61,864 bases of DNA from assembly GCA_949289635.1 (NCBI GenBank), contig CASEOS010000013.1:1-61864 (forward strand), written 5' to 3'. Made by a program: the position numbers and the translations under genes. This document shows, in pieces, positions 25,313-34,499 of the stretch. The stretch is from an uncultured Eubacteriales bacterium (GTDB lineage: Bacteria; Bacillota; Clostridia; TANB77; CAG-508). Position 1 is the stretch's first letter; each line of letters begins with the position of its first letter. The notes under the pieces were generated by a model, which had not been told where the DNA came from, made no database searches, and saw only the letters and a program-made list of their open reading frames with translations.

Positions 25313-27127
25313 TTATTTATTTCTATTAGCTCTTTCTCTTTCTTTCGTATCTAATATTTTCTTTCTTAAACGAATTGATTTTGGTGTTACTTCTACCAAT
25401 TCGTCATCTTGAATAAATTCGATGGCTTTTTCTAGTGACATCTGAATTGGTGGTACTAAACGTAATGCCTCATCTGAACCAGAAGCTCTTGTATTTGTTA
25501 AATGTTTTTCCTTACATACATTGATTGCTAAATCTTCTCCTCTTGAATTTAATCCTACAATCATTCCTTCATATACTTCTACACCAGGTCCTATGAATAA
25601 ATCTCCTTTATCTTGTGCATTATATAATCCATATGTGACAGATTTTCCTGCTTCAAATGCAACAATGGTTCCTCTTACACGTGCTTGAATATCTCCTTTA
25701 TAGGCTTGATATGAATCAAATATATGATTCATGGTTCCTTCCCCTTTTGTGTCTGTTAAGAATTCTGTTCTATATCCGATTAATCCTCTTGCTGGAATCT
25801 TAAATTCAATTTTTGTATGTCCATCTTCAGCAGGTTCCATATTTACCATTTCTGCTTTTCTTCTTCCTAATTTTTCAATTACATTTCCTACACAGTCATC
25901 TGGAACATTTACCACTAAATCTTCGATTGGTTCACATTTGACACCATCAATCTCTTTAAAGATAACTTTTGGACGAGATACTAATAATTCAAATCCTTCT
26001 CTTCTCATAGTTTCAATTAATACAGATAAATGTAATTCTCCTCTTCCTGATACTTCAAAAGAATCTGGTGAATCTGTTTCTTTTACTCTTAATGATACAT
26101 TTCTTTCTAGTTCTTTAAATAATCTATCACGAATATGACGAGAAGTAATAAATTGTCCTTCTTTTCCTGCAAATGGTCCATTATTTACACTAAATGTCAT
26201 AGATACTGTTGGTTCATCAATATCGACAAATGGTATTTTTTCTGGATGATTAAAATCACAAATTGTGTCTCCGATGTTGATATCTGGTAATCCTGCAAGC
26301 TCTATAATGTCTCCTGCTTTTCCTTCTTCTACTTCTACTTTATTTAATCCAACATGTGTATATACCTTTGCAATTCTACCTTGAGTCATTTTATCATCTT
26401 TTCCACAGATAGCTACTGGCATTCCCACATTTATACTTCCTCTTTCTACTCTTCCTACTGCAATTCTTCCAACATAATCATCATAATCAATGTTAGATAC
26501 TAACATTTGTGCTGGTCCTTCTTCATCACAGTTTGGTGCTTGAATCGTATTGACAATGGTTTCAAATAGACAATGTAAATCATTTGTTTCTTCATTTAAA
26601 TCCATTTTAGCAATTCCGTTTTTTGCTGAAGCATATACAACTGGAAAATCTAATTGTTCATCATTTGCTTCTAATTCAATAAATAGTTCGATAACTTGGT
26701 CTACCACTTTTTCTGGAGTTGCTCCTGGTCTATCAATTTTATTAATAACCACAATTGGTTTTAATCCTAAAGCTAATGATTTTTTTAATACTTCTCTAGT
26801 TTGTGGCATAGCACCTTCGAAAGCGTCAACTAATAAAAGTACACCATCAACTGTTTTTAGTACTCTTTCTACTTCTCCACCAAAATCTGCATGTCCTGGT
26901 GTGTCTACAATATTAATTTTGATATCGTGATACATAACAGATGTGTTTTTAGAAAGTATCGTAATTCCTCTTTCTTTCTCCAAATCGTTAGAATCCATGA
27001 TTCTTTCTGCTACTTGTTCATTTTCTCTAAATACATGGCTTTGTTTTAACATGGCATCTACCAATGTTGTTTTTCCATGGTCTACGTGTGCAATAATCGC
27101 AATATTTCTAATGTTTTTGTTGTTCAT
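25313..27127 (-). CDS. typA: Ribosome-associated GTPase TypA/BipA
   Basis: About 604 aa, an EF-G-related translational GTPase that acts on ribosome assembly under stress. The P-loop is AHVDHGKTTLVD, with the switch-2 motif DTPGHADF and the specificity motif NKIDRP. The EF-G-like domains and the BipA-specific C-terminal region (GRGELHLSVLIETMRREGFE, EPIEDLVV) follow. The frame opens at 27145, but ATG 27127 with the SD AAAGGGAG is preferred. The hairpin repeat at 27156-27279 lies just upstream of the start. Confidence 0.96.
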   Translation of the reverse strand: MNNKNIRNIAIIAHVDHGKTTLVDAMLKQSHVFRENEQVAERIMDSNDLEKERGITILSKNTSVMYHDIKINIVDTPGHADFGGEVERVLKTVDGVLLLVDAFEGAMPQTREVLKKSLALGLKPIVVINKIDRPGATPEKVVDQVIELFIELEANDEQLDFPVVYASAKNGIAKMDLNEETNDLHCLFETIVNTIQAPNCDEEGPAQMLVSNIDYDDYVGRIAVGRVERGSINVGMPVAICGKDDKMTQGRIAKVYTHVGLNKVEVEEGKAGDIIELAGLPDINIGDTICDFNHPEKIPFVDIDEPTVSMTFSVNNGPFAGKEGQFITSRHIRDRLFKELERNVSLRVKETDSPDSFEVSGRGELHLSVLIETMRREGFELLVSRPKVIFKEIDGVKCEPIEDLVVNVPDDCVGNVIEKLGRRKAEMVNMEPAEDGHTKIEFKIPARGLIGYRTEFLTDTKGEGTMNHIFDSYQAYKGDIQARVRGTIVAFEAGKSVTYGLYNAQDKGDLFIGPGVEVYEGMIVGLNSRGEDLAINVCKEKHLTNTRASGSDEALRLVPPIQMSLEKAIEFIQDDELVEVTPKSIRLRKKILDTKERERANRNK

Positions 27128-27155
27128 TTGATTACTCCCTTTCATTTTTTTGTTT

Positions 27156-27279
27156 CCAAGAGGACGGAGTGATGATTTTAGGGACGGAGCAAAAAATCAT
27201 CATTTTTATAAAGATTTTTTATAAAACATTTTATAAGATAAATGATGATTTTTTGCTCCGTCCCTACGTCCTCTTTTGG
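27156..27279. repeat. GGGACGGAG-type inverted repeat upstream of typA
   Basis: Long arms AGGGACGGAGCAAAAAATCA (27179-27198) and its complement (27246-27265) with an AT-rich spacer, enclosed by CCAAGAGGACG/CGTCCTCTT. A longer-armed member of the GGGGACG repeat group. Confidence 0.85.
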
Positions 27280-27375
27280 TAACCTATCATCATAACTTAA
27301 GACGTTTTCCAAAGTTTTTCTTGAAAAACGCCTAATTCTCTAAAAATCAGCTTATAAAATTATACATCAATTCAC

Positions 27376-27972
27376 TTATTTTGTCAACTCAATGATATTG
27401 TCCATAATCTCTTTTGTTACTTTATCTAATACCTCTTTGTCTTTGCTTCCTTTATATTCACTATAGTCTAATGGTTTACCATATGTAATCGTAATTTTGT
27501 GATGGTCTTTTGTTCCACCTTTTATACCACAAGGCACAACTTTTGCTCCACTTCTGATAGCGAAAAAAGCAACCCCATCTTTTACTTTTTCTCCTTTTTC
27601 TAATCCATTTCTAGTTCCTTCTGGGAATAAGGCAATACATTTTCCTTCTTTTAAATCTTTTAATGATTTTTTTATAGCAGATACATCTTTTTCATCTCTT
27701 TTAACTGGTATTGCTTCAAATGCCCATCCTAAAAATGCTAAAAATTTATTTTTATATAATTCTTCTTTGGCTAAAAATTTCATATCTCTTTTGGCTGTCG
27801 CTACCATTAGTGGTGGATCTATATAACTTCTATGATTTCCACAAAATATAACAGCTCCATCTTTTGGAACATTTTCTAATCCTCTAATTTCTGTTTGATA
27901 AAAAATCTTAAACCATATATATAAAGCTCCTCTTACAATCCATTTTATCATTTCTTTTAATACCTTTTTCAT
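27376..27972 (-). CDS. plsC: 1-acyl-sn-glycerol-3-phosphate acyltransferase (PlsC family)
   Basis: 198 aa, inner membrane enzyme adding the second acyl chain in phosphatidic acid synthesis. Motif 1 is NHRSYIDP (His and Asp of HX4D), motif 3 is FPEGTR, with a hydrophobic N-terminal helix (about residues 10-26). The length is typical for short Firmicute PlsC proteins. SD GAGGAG precedes ATG 27972. It follows cmk with only the hairpin repeat between, an order (cmk-plsC) common in Clostridia. Confidence 0.93.
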   Translation of the reverse strand: MKKVLKEMIKWIVRGALYIWFKIFYQTEIRGLENVPKDGAVIFCGNHRSYIDPPLMVATAKRDMKFLAKEELYKNKFLAFLGWAFEAIPVKRDEKDVSAIKKSLKDLKEGKCIALFPEGTRNGLEKGEKVKDGVAFFAIRSGAKVVPCGIKGGTKDHHKITITYGKPLDYSEYKGSKDKEVLDKVTKEIMDNIIELTK

Positions 27973-27988
27973 TTTTATCTCCTCTTCT

Positions 27989-28050
27989 GAAACATTAGGG
28001 ACGTGTCAAATCGTTCCATTTTGGAACAATTTGACCTGTCCACAATGTTC
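27989..28050. repeat. GGGACG hairpin repeat (GTTCC-type arms)
   Basis: GAACATTAGGGACGTGTCAA ... TTGACCTGTCC...GTTC inverted pair meeting at TCGTTCCATTTTGGAACA, between cmk and plsC, next to the SD of plsC. Confidence 0.9.
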
Positions 28051-28051
28051 A

Positions 28052-28705
28052 TTATTTCTTTTTAATAATTTCAATAATTTTTTCTACCACTTGTTCAACA
28101 CTCAAATTTGTAGAATCTACATATATCGCATCTTCTGCTCTTTTTAGTGGTGCAATTTCTCTAGTGGAATCTCTTTTATCTCTGTCTTTGATTCCTTGTA
28201 ACACTTCTTCATAAGAACATTCAATTCCTTTTTCTTGGTTTTGCAACACTCTTCTTCTTGCTCTTTCCTCAGCTGTTGCATCTAAATAAATTTTGACATC
28301 TGCATCTGGAAATACCACGGTTCCAATATCTCTTCCTTCCATGATGACATTTTTTCCTTTAGCAATGTTTCTTTGTACTTCTAATAATTTATTTCTGACA
28401 ACTGGTAATACAGATACTGGTGAAACCAAATTGTTTACATCATTTTCACGAATTCTATGTGTTACCTCTTCTCCATTTAAAAATATTTTCCCATCAGTAT
28501 GCATTTCAATATTGATTTTACTTAACATTTCTTCTATTTTTTTTTCTTCTTGTATATCAATATGTTCTTGAAGCATATTTAAGGCAACACATCGAAAAGT
28601 TGCACCTGTATCAATATTCACTAATCCTAATTTTTTTCCTACTTGTTTGGTTATCGTTCCTTTTCCTGCTCCTGCAGGTCCATCAATGGCAACTACAAAT
28701 GACAT
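28052..28705 (-). CDS. cmk: Cytidylate kinase
   Basis: 217 aa. It phosphorylates CMP/dCMP with ATP. The P-loop is IDGPAGAGKGTITKQ, with NIDTGATFR and MEGRDIGTVVFPDAD typical of Cmk and VYLDATAEERARRR in the lid region. SD AAGAGG precedes ATG 28705. Both flanks carry hairpin repeats; the operon cmk-plsC is usual in this class, and IspH (often joined to cmk in clostridia) is elsewhere in this window. Confidence 0.97.
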   Translation of the reverse strand: MSFVVAIDGPAGAGKGTITKQVGKKLGLVNIDTGATFRCVALNMLQEHIDIQEEKKIEEMLSKINIEMHTDGKIFLNGEEVTHRIRENDVNNLVSPVSVLPVVRNKLLEVQRNIAKGKNVIMEGRDIGTVVFPDADVKIYLDATAEERARRRVLQNQEKGIECSYEEVLQGIKDRDKRDSTREIAPLKRAEDAIYVDSTNLSVEQVVEKIIEIIKKK

Positions 28706-28730
28706 TATTTTTCCTCTTTTCTTAAAAATT

Positions 28731-28793
28731 GGAACATTAGGGACAGGTCAAATCGTTCCAAAATGGAACGATTTGACACGTCCCTATTGTTCC
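28731..28793. repeat. GGGACG hairpin repeat (GTTCC-type) overlapping a stop codon
   Basis: A 63-bp inverted repeat GGAACATTAGGGACAGGTCA ... TGACACGTCCCTATTGTTCC. The stop codon TAG of the gene at 28784 lies inside the repeat. Confidence 0.95.
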
Positions 28794-29707
28794 GGCACAT
28801 AAATATTTTTTGCAACCACATCTAATTCTACAACATTCATGGCTGTTAATTTTTCTATTTCTTTTTTGGCTCTATCTTTAAAATCCTTAATTCCATTTAC
28901 CACATTATATCCATACATAACTGTAACTTCTACATAAATTTTAGCACCCTCACCATAATTTTCTACTCTTGTTCTGGTTATTTTATAAATGGCTGGTGTT
29001 TTAACAGCAATATATTCTAATATTTGTCTAAATACTAAATCAGATATGGTAAATTTTCCAAGATAGCTAAAGGTAGGTCTTATAATAGATTTTTCTGATA
29101 TATATGGTTTTTGTCCTTTTCCTTTTGATTTAAAAATTTGTAATGGGTCTAATAAATACCCAGAAAAATCCTTTTTGATTTGAAAAGTGGGTACTGGAAT
29201 AACATGTTTTCCTTCTGTTACACGAATTCTCCTTGCTGTTTCCATTTCTTGTTTTGTTGCCACATCTGTTATATAGATATATTCACTAATTTCTGGTAAT
29301 CCTAAATTTGCTGCAATTTTTTGCACCATTCCATCAGATGTTCCTAATATTAAGATACTTTGTGGTCTTTCTTTTTTTAATGTTTTGATAATGTTATCTC
29401 TTTCTTCTTTTTCATAAAATAAGGCATGTTTAACTGTTCCTACTTTTGTAGGCGCTTTTTTTGCTGATTCTCCTGCTAGTACTTCGTTATCTTTAATTAA
29501 TAATCCATCATCTATAATATAGCTTATATTTTTTTCACTGGCTACCATTTGTGCACGATAACTTTTCCCTGTTCCGGATGGTCCCACAAATGCATATACT
29601 TTTATTTTATTTCCAAATAGTTCATCTAATATCATATTGGTTTGTTGTTTGCATGACGCTACACAACTCGCTCCTTTCTTTTTGTATTCTTGATTTTTTA
29701 TCCTCAA
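28784..29707 (-). CDS. P-loop ATPase with C-terminal Asp23-like domain
   Basis: 307 aa from TTG 29707. The N-terminal half has a Walker A GPSGTGKS (about residues 42-49) and an alpha/beta NTPase fold (SILILGTSDGM near 118). The last about 70 residues (TRTRVENYGEGAKIYVEVTV, then GYNVVNGIKDFKDRAKKEIE) resemble Asp23/Gls24 (DUF322) proteins of the Firmicute envelope. This P-loop/Asp23-like combination may act at the membrane. The start is uncertain: TTG 29707 lacks an SD, and a downstream ATG at 29635 (MILDELFG) is an alternative. The final residues PEQ and the TAG stop come from the hairpin repeat. Confidence 0.7.
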   Translation of the reverse strand: MRIKNQEYKKKGASCVASCKQQTNMILDELFGNKIKVYAFVGPSGTGKSYRAQMVASEKNISYIIDDGLLIKDNEVLAGESAKKAPTKVGTVKHALFYEKEERDNIIKTLKKERPQSILILGTSDGMVQKIAANLGLPEISEYIYITDVATKQEMETARRIRVTEGKHVIPVPTFQIKKDFSGYLLDPLQIFKSKGKGQKPYISEKSIIRPTFSYLGKFTISDLVFRQILEYIAVKTPAIYKITRTRVENYGEGAKIYVEVTVMYGYNVVNGIKDFKDRAKKEIEKLTAMNVVELDVVAKNIYVPEQ

Positions 29708-29778
29708 CTTTTTATTTTCTTGCTTTCTTTTTTCTATTTATCTTCTCTCATCCTATCCATTCTGTCTTATTTTCATCT

Positions 29779-30921
29779 CTAATTTGAATAACTTTCGTAA
29801 GTTATGTTTGGATAACTAAATACTTTTCCACCTTCTGTAAATTGTCCACTTGGGCTATGATCTTGGTCAATAATTTCTCTTCCAACTAAAAAATATTTGT
29901 ATCTAGATTCTTCACTTGCACTTCCTCCGCCTATAACCACTGGGTCATCCCAAGTACTATCTACTGCATACCAATTTCCACCTAATTGCACATAATTCCA
30001 AGCATGATTTTCTGTTTCCCCTTGTGAATTTGTTCCAGTTCCTATTACCATAACACAAGGGATATCTAATTCATCTAATAAATATTTAAAAGCTCTAGCA
30101 TATCCTTCACACACACATTCTTTATTCACTAACGCACCATAAATATTATATATATTTTGTTTTGATAAACTACTATCATAATTGATAGTATCTATTAAAT
30201 AATCATGTACCATTTTAATATCTTCATAAGCATTTCCTGTTTTATTTTGTAAAATTTGATTTTTTACTTGCTGAATTTGTGAAATTGCTTGGTCAATTGC
30301 TTCTTTTGAAGTAAATTCTTCTGCTAGATAATTTGCTTCATTTCCAGAGTTAATATACACATTATATGTAGAATTCCCACCTCTTGTTGTCGTTTCTATA
30401 TTTAAATACATTTTTTTAGGACTTAAGTAAAAAACTTCTGCATTATCATATGTATAGGCTTCAATAGCAGATTGATAATATTCTCCTAATAATTCTTGTC
30501 CATTACTTCGAGATAATATATCTGAAAAACTAGTTCCTAATTCAATTTGATAAGTTCCTGTTTTCATCTGTTCTTTATTACTTTCAAAGGCTCTATATAT
30601 AATTCTTGATTTTTCATCTAATTGATTATAAAAATATTTATCTACTTGTACATTTGAATAATCTGTATTGGTATTACTATTATTTTTTTCAATTGAGCTA
30701 ATTGGATTTTCAACAATTGCTGGTACTTCAATGTCATCTTCTACAGTTTTGTCTTCACTTATGGCAATATTTCCCGAACTTTCTGCAAACTCTAACTCTT
30801 TATCTTCTTCTGAAAATTCTTGGATTGCAATAATAGAAAAAACAATAACTACTGCAAAAATTCCTATGATAACCAAAAATAATATCACTGAAGTAATTTT
30901 ATCCATGATTTCTTCTTTCAT
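29779..30921 (-). CDS. Membrane-anchored transglutaminase-like protein
   Basis: About 380 aa. One N-terminal membrane helix is followed by an acidic/Asn-rich linker and a C-terminal transglutaminase-like (papain-fold) domain. The Cys is in NKECVCEGYARAFKYLLDEL, the His in NHAWNYVQL, and the Asp in NWYAVDSTWDDP, giving a complete Cys-His-Asp triad. It is probably an extracytoplasmic protease or cross-linking enzyme. The open frame reaches 30939, but AAAGGGAAC directs ATG 30921. Transcribed on the minus strand ahead of the P-loop/Asp23-like gene. Confidence 0.85.
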   Translation of the reverse strand: MKEEIMDKITSVILFLVIIGIFAVVIVFSIIAIQEFSEEDKELEFAESSGNIAISEDKTVEDDIEVPAIVENPISSIEKNNSNTNTDYSNVQVDKYFYNQLDEKSRIIYRAFESNKEQMKTGTYQIELGTSFSDILSRSNGQELLGEYYQSAIEAYTYDNAEVFYLSPKKMYLNIETTTRGGNSTYNVYINSGNEANYLAEEFTSKEAIDQAISQIQQVKNQILQNKTGNAYEDIKMVHDYLIDTINYDSSLSKQNIYNIYGALVNKECVCEGYARAFKYLLDELDIPCVMVIGTGTNSQGETENHAWNYVQLGGNWYAVDSTWDDPVVIGGGSASEESRYKYFLVGREIIDQDHSPSGQFTEGGKVFSYPNITYESYSN

Positions 30922-30939
30922 ATTATTGTTCCCTTTCAT

Positions 30940-31182
30940 TACACTATACTTTTATTATATCATTTGTTTTTTGTTTTTTATATAGTTTTTGAATATTTTT
31001 TTATTTTATCTAACAGATATCTCTTTTTTATATAAGAAAGGCGTGCGTTAACGAAATCAAAGATTTCGACACACACATGTGAAGACTGCTTTGCAGTACT
31101 TCACAAATATAGGAAGCCTAACCTTGTTGTATACGGAAAAATCCACATAGGGTCAAGATAAAAGTCGATTTTTCCTATACAA
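30940..31182. other. Gene-free region with several hairpins
   Basis: Hairpins CGAAATC/GATTTCG (about 31049-31065), GTGAAGACTGC/GCAGTACTTCAC (31079-31104) and TTGTATACGGAAAAAT/ATTTTTCCTATACAA (31127-31182). No SD-supported ORF. It may be the downstream part of the transcript ending at 31184, or repeat remnants. Confidence 0.5.
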
Positions 31183-31183
31183 T

Positions 31184-31214
31184 AAAAAAGAGCACCTATA
31201 TAACATAGATGCTC
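31184..31214 (-). terminator. Intrinsic terminator of the small ORF/RNA
   Basis: Stem GAGCA(T)CTAT/ATAG(G)TGCTC followed by TTTTTT in the minus direction. Confidence 0.85.
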
Positions 31215-31223
31215 TAAGGTTGT

Positions 31224-31385
31224 TTAAAAAAAGTTTTTCCAACCATATGAATGGCTGTAACCTTCGGGCGGATGGTATGTATTCTCCCTTTTCACCGGAA
31301 GTTTTACTCCTCCTTGTGGAGAATGAATTCCTCCACTCCTTTTCCCAGCCCTGGGCAGTTCTCTTTGCTGTTTTATTCTTCGCAT
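31224..31385 (-). CDS. GC-rich 53-codon ORF, or the body of a structured RNA
   Basis: ATG 31385 follows AGGAGG by 5 nt, and the frame is open for 53 codons to TAA at 31224, ending 10 bp before a terminator. The peptide is basic and Pro/Gly-rich (MRRIKQQRELPRAGKRSGGI near the start, GWKNFF at the end). The stretch is about 50 percent GC in an about 28 percent GC genome, uses rare codons (AGG, GGG, CCG, CCC, CTG), and contains a perfect hairpin GTGGAG/CTCCAC (31318-31338). That composition is more typical of a structured RNA than of local genes. I cannot decide between a small protein and an RNA; the SD favours translation. Confidence 0.5.
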   Translation of the reverse strand: MRRIKQQRELPRAGKRSGGIHSPQGGVKLPVKRENTYHPPEGYSHSYGWKNFF

Positions 31386-31554
31386 TTTACCCTCCTAAAA
31401 CTACAACCAGTAACAATTTTACAGTATCTTATCATTTTTATTATATAAAAACAAGTATAAATTTTAAAAAATTAACAATACTAAAATAAATTACCATTAT
31501 TTCTAATAAGTTAAACTGATAAAAATATATTGTTATAAATTAGGAGATTTCATT

Positions 31555-33249
31555 ATGAATTTAAAAGATTTATTTTCTTCACTCTTTACTTATACACCAG
31601 ATAATAAAGAAACTTACAATTTTAATTTAGTAGAAGATGTAAACACAAAAACATATCCAGATAGTACATTAGGAAATGAAGGAAATGAAAAAACAAAAAT
31701 TTTTCCTAGTGTCACTGTAAATACAGATTATTTGAAAACAAAATACAATCTGTTAATTAATTCTGATATTATTTTCCGTGATTTTATCTTAAATGCTAGA
31801 GGAAAACAATATCATGCACTTCTCATCTTTATTGATGGAATGATTAATACAGAAATTATGAATGAATTTATTTTAGAACCCCTTATGATGAGAAATCGAA
31901 ATAATCTATATGACAATTCACAAAATAGAGTCATTTCAGAAGCAGTCGCTAATAACATTACTGTTCGAAAGGTTAAAAAATTTAATTTACCAAATTATAT
32001 TTCTAGTTGTTTGGTTCCTCAAAATGCAATTAAACAAGTTTCCACTTTCGAAGAAATCATTTCAGGTATTAATTCTGGAAATTGTGCTTTATTTGTGGAT
32101 ACTTTAGATATTGCTTTTGATATAGAAGTAAAAGGTTTTAAACAAAGAGGTATTGAAAAGCCTAGTAATGAAATTGTTATCAAAGGACCTCATGAATCTT
32201 TTGTTGAAAATATTCGAACTAATACATCTCTTATCAGAAGATTTGTCAATAATGAAAATTTAGTCATTGAAAACTTAAGTGTTGGCAAGATTACCAAAAC
32301 AAAATGTGGTGTCTGCTATGTTTCTGGTCTTGCCAACGAAGATTTAATTGCAGAAGTAAAATTTCGAATGAATAATTTAGATGTTGACTCATTACTTTCT
32401 GCTGGACAATTAGAACAATTAATTACTGATTCTAGTAATTTAAACACCCCTCAGCTTATCTCTACTGAAAGACCTGATAAAGCTGCTAGCTATCTATTAG
32501 ATGGCAGAGTCATTATTCTCGTTAGTGGTTCTCCTTATGCCATTATCATACCTGGTATTTTGTCTGATTTTTTAAGTTCACCTGATGATAAAAATCAAAA
32601 AGCACTTTTTTCTAATTTCACAAAATTTGTTAGATTAATTGCTGCTTTTATCACCTTACTATTACCAGGACTTTATATTGCTGTAACTAGCTTTCATCAA
32701 GAAATCTTACCTACGGAATTATTATTCTCTATTTTAGCTTCTCGTGCCAATGTTCCTTTTCCTATTATTTTTGAATTATTGGTATTAGAATTATCTTTTG
32801 AATTAATCCGTGAAGCTGGCTTAAGAGTTCCATCCCCTATCGGACCTACAATAGGAATCGTAGGTGCTTTGGTAATGGGGCAAGCAGCTGTTAGTGCAGG
32901 AATTGTGAGTCCTATTTTAATTATTGTGGTTGCCATTACAGGAACTGCCTCTTTTGCCATTCCAGATTACGCTTTCGGATTTCACTTAAGAGTTTATCGA
33001 TTTGTTTTTATTTTTTTAGGATATCTCTGCGGATTTTTAGGTATTGCACTTGGCCTTTTTGTATATATGATTGCTATGTGTGACTCAAAATCTTTTGGTG
33101 TTCCCTTTACAGTTGGCATCTCTCCTCTTGAAAAAGTAAAAGGTAGTTCTTATTTCTTACCACCTATGGAAAAAAGAGAATATCGTTCTGGATTTTTAAA
33201 TTCTAAAAAAGAAACAAAACAAGGTCCTATTTCTATGAAATGGAAATAA
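31555..33249 (+). CDS. gerKA: Spore germination receptor subunit A (GerA family)
   Basis: 564 aa. A subunit of a nutrient germinant receptor in the spore inner membrane. It has a long hydrophilic N-domain and about five membrane segments in the last 200 residues. Signatures include LLIFIDGMINTEIMNEFILE, the proline-rich RVPSPIGPTIGIVGALVMGQ, and SFAIPDYAFGF before the last helices. SD GGAG precedes ATG 31555. First of three receptor genes (A, B, C) on the plus strand; expected forespore (sigma G) control. Confidence 0.95.
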   Translation: MNLKDLFSSLFTYTPDNKETYNFNLVEDVNTKTYPDSTLGNEGNEKTKIFPSVTVNTDYLKTKYNLLINSDIIFRDFILNARGKQYHALLIFIDGMINTEIMNEFILEPLMMRNRNNLYDNSQNRVISEAVANNITVRKVKKFNLPNYISSCLVPQNAIKQVSTFEEIISGINSGNCALFVDTLDIAFDIEVKGFKQRGIEKPSNEIVIKGPHESFVENIRTNTSLIRRFVNNENLVIENLSVGKITKTKCGVCYVSGLANEDLIAEVKFRMNNLDVDSLLSAGQLEQLITDSSNLNTPQLISTERPDKAASYLLDGRVIILVSGSPYAIIIPGILSDFLSSPDDKNQKALFSNFTKFVRLIAAFITLLLPGLYIAVTSFHQEILPTELLFSILASRANVPFPIIFELLVLELSFELIREAGLRVPSPIGPTIGIVGALVMGQAAVSAGIVSPILIIVVAITGTASFAIPDYAFGFHLRVYRFVFIFLGYLCGFLGIALGLFVYMIAMCDSKSFGVPFTVGISPLEKVKGSSYFLPPMEKREYRSGFLNSKKETKQGPISMKWK

Positions 33250-33250
33250 A

Positions 33251-33355
33251 ATGTGCCAAAGGGGACGTGCCATTTTGGCAACATTTTACAAAATCATATA
33301 AAAATTTTAAAATATGCAAAAAAGTTGCCAAAATGGCACGTCCCCTTTGGCACAT
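33251..33355. repeat. GGGGACG inverted repeat (TTGCC-type) between gerA and gerB
   Basis: ATGTGCCAAAGGGGACGTGC ... GCACGTCCCCTTTGGCACAT with a 48-bp AT-rich spacer. It lies just 2 bp after the gerA stop and before the gerB SD. Confidence 0.95.
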
Positions 33356-33383
33356 TTGGCAACCTTTTTTGAAAGGAGTTTAT

Positions 33384-34499
33384 ATGGAAACCTCTAAAAT
33401 AACTGCTGCTGAAGCAATCAGCATTGTACTGGGAATTTTTGTTGCTTATACGTTAGTTGCTCTTCCAAGAAGTATGCTTGAAACAACAAAAACAGCCACT
33501 TTAATTAATCTTATCTATGTCGGCATGATTGCATTACTGATAACGTTTTTAATTTATAAATTACTGATTAAATTTCCTGGAAGTGATATTGTTGATATTG
33601 CCGAATATTTAGGAGGAAAAACCCTAAAAACTTTTATTGGTATCGTTTTTATCTTTTACTTTTTATTTAGTGGTAGTATTCTTCTTCGAAATTTTTGTGA
33701 ATGTTTAAAAATTGTATATTACCCAATGACAAGTCTCATCTTTATTATATTAACGTTTATTATTGTGATTTGTATTACCTTGCACCATCGTTTTTCATCT
33801 ATTGCTAAAGTAAATTTATTGATTATTCCTTTAGTGATTATTAGTATTATTTTCTTATTTATTGCAAACATGAGAAACTTTTCCTTGGATAATATCTTTC
33901 CTATTTTTGGAGATGGATTATTTAACACTTTTGTTACTGGATTAGGCAATTTAGGTGCTTTTGGTGGTATTACTTTATTATATTTTCTTCCTCCTTATTT
34001 AAAAGAACCTCAAAAAATGAAGAAAATTTATATAACTTCTATTCTTCTAGGGATTGTCTATTTCTTATTATGTGTTTCGATTATCCTATTCATGTTCATC
34101 TCTTTAATGTATACCAATCAAATTATGCCTTTATACTCTGCTGCGAGATATATTGAATTTGGAAACTTTTTTCAAAGACTAGAATCTATCTTCCTTTTGA
34201 TATGGATTTTACAGATGGTTTGTTATATAACGATTGTTGTCAAAATATCTCTTTCTATATTTAAAAAAATCACCAATATTCGTGATGAAAAACCTCTGAT
34301 TCTAGTATTTGGATTATTGATTTTTGCTATTAGTTTACTACCTCAAAATTATGCAGTTTCAAAATTTATTGAGGATTATATTTATCATTATATGGTTATC
34401 ATTGTTTCTATATTTTTAGGAATTTCTCTTCTAATCCTCGCATATTTCAAAAAAAGAAAGAAAAAGGAGTTAAAATCAGATGCCGAAAAAACTATTTAA
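33384..34499 (+). CDS. gerKB: Spore germination receptor subunit B (GerB permease-like)
   Basis: 371 aa with about ten membrane segments, the APC-like permease subunit that binds germinants. It begins METSKITAAEAISIVLGIFV. The upstream frame (from 33240) only reads through the hairpin repeat, so ATG 33384 is chosen; its SD GAAAGGAG lies 5 nt upstream. The next gene starts inside its last 20 bp, so B and C are coupled. Confidence 0.94.
   Translation: METSKITAAEAISIVLGIFVAYTLVALPRSMLETTKTATLINLIYVGMIALLITFLIYKLLIKFPGSDIVDIAEYLGGKTLKTFIGIVFIFYFLFSGSILLRNFCECLKIVYYPMTSLIFIILTFIIVICITLHHRFSSIAKVNLLIIPLVIISIIFLFIANMRNFSLDNIFPIFGDGLFNTFVTGLGNLGAFGGITLLYFLPPYLKEPQKMKKIYITSILLGIVYFLLCVSIILFMFISLMYTNQIMPLYSAARYIEFGNFFQRLESIFLLIWILQMVCYITIVVKISLSIFKKITNIRDEKPLILVFGLLIFAISLLPQNYAVSKFIEDYIYHYMVIIVSIFLGISLLILAYFKKRKKKELKSDAEKTI

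Noticed and set aside
33240..33383. 48-residue N-terminal extension of gerB
   Set aside because: It translates the hairpin repeat; a perfect SD lies before ATG 33384.
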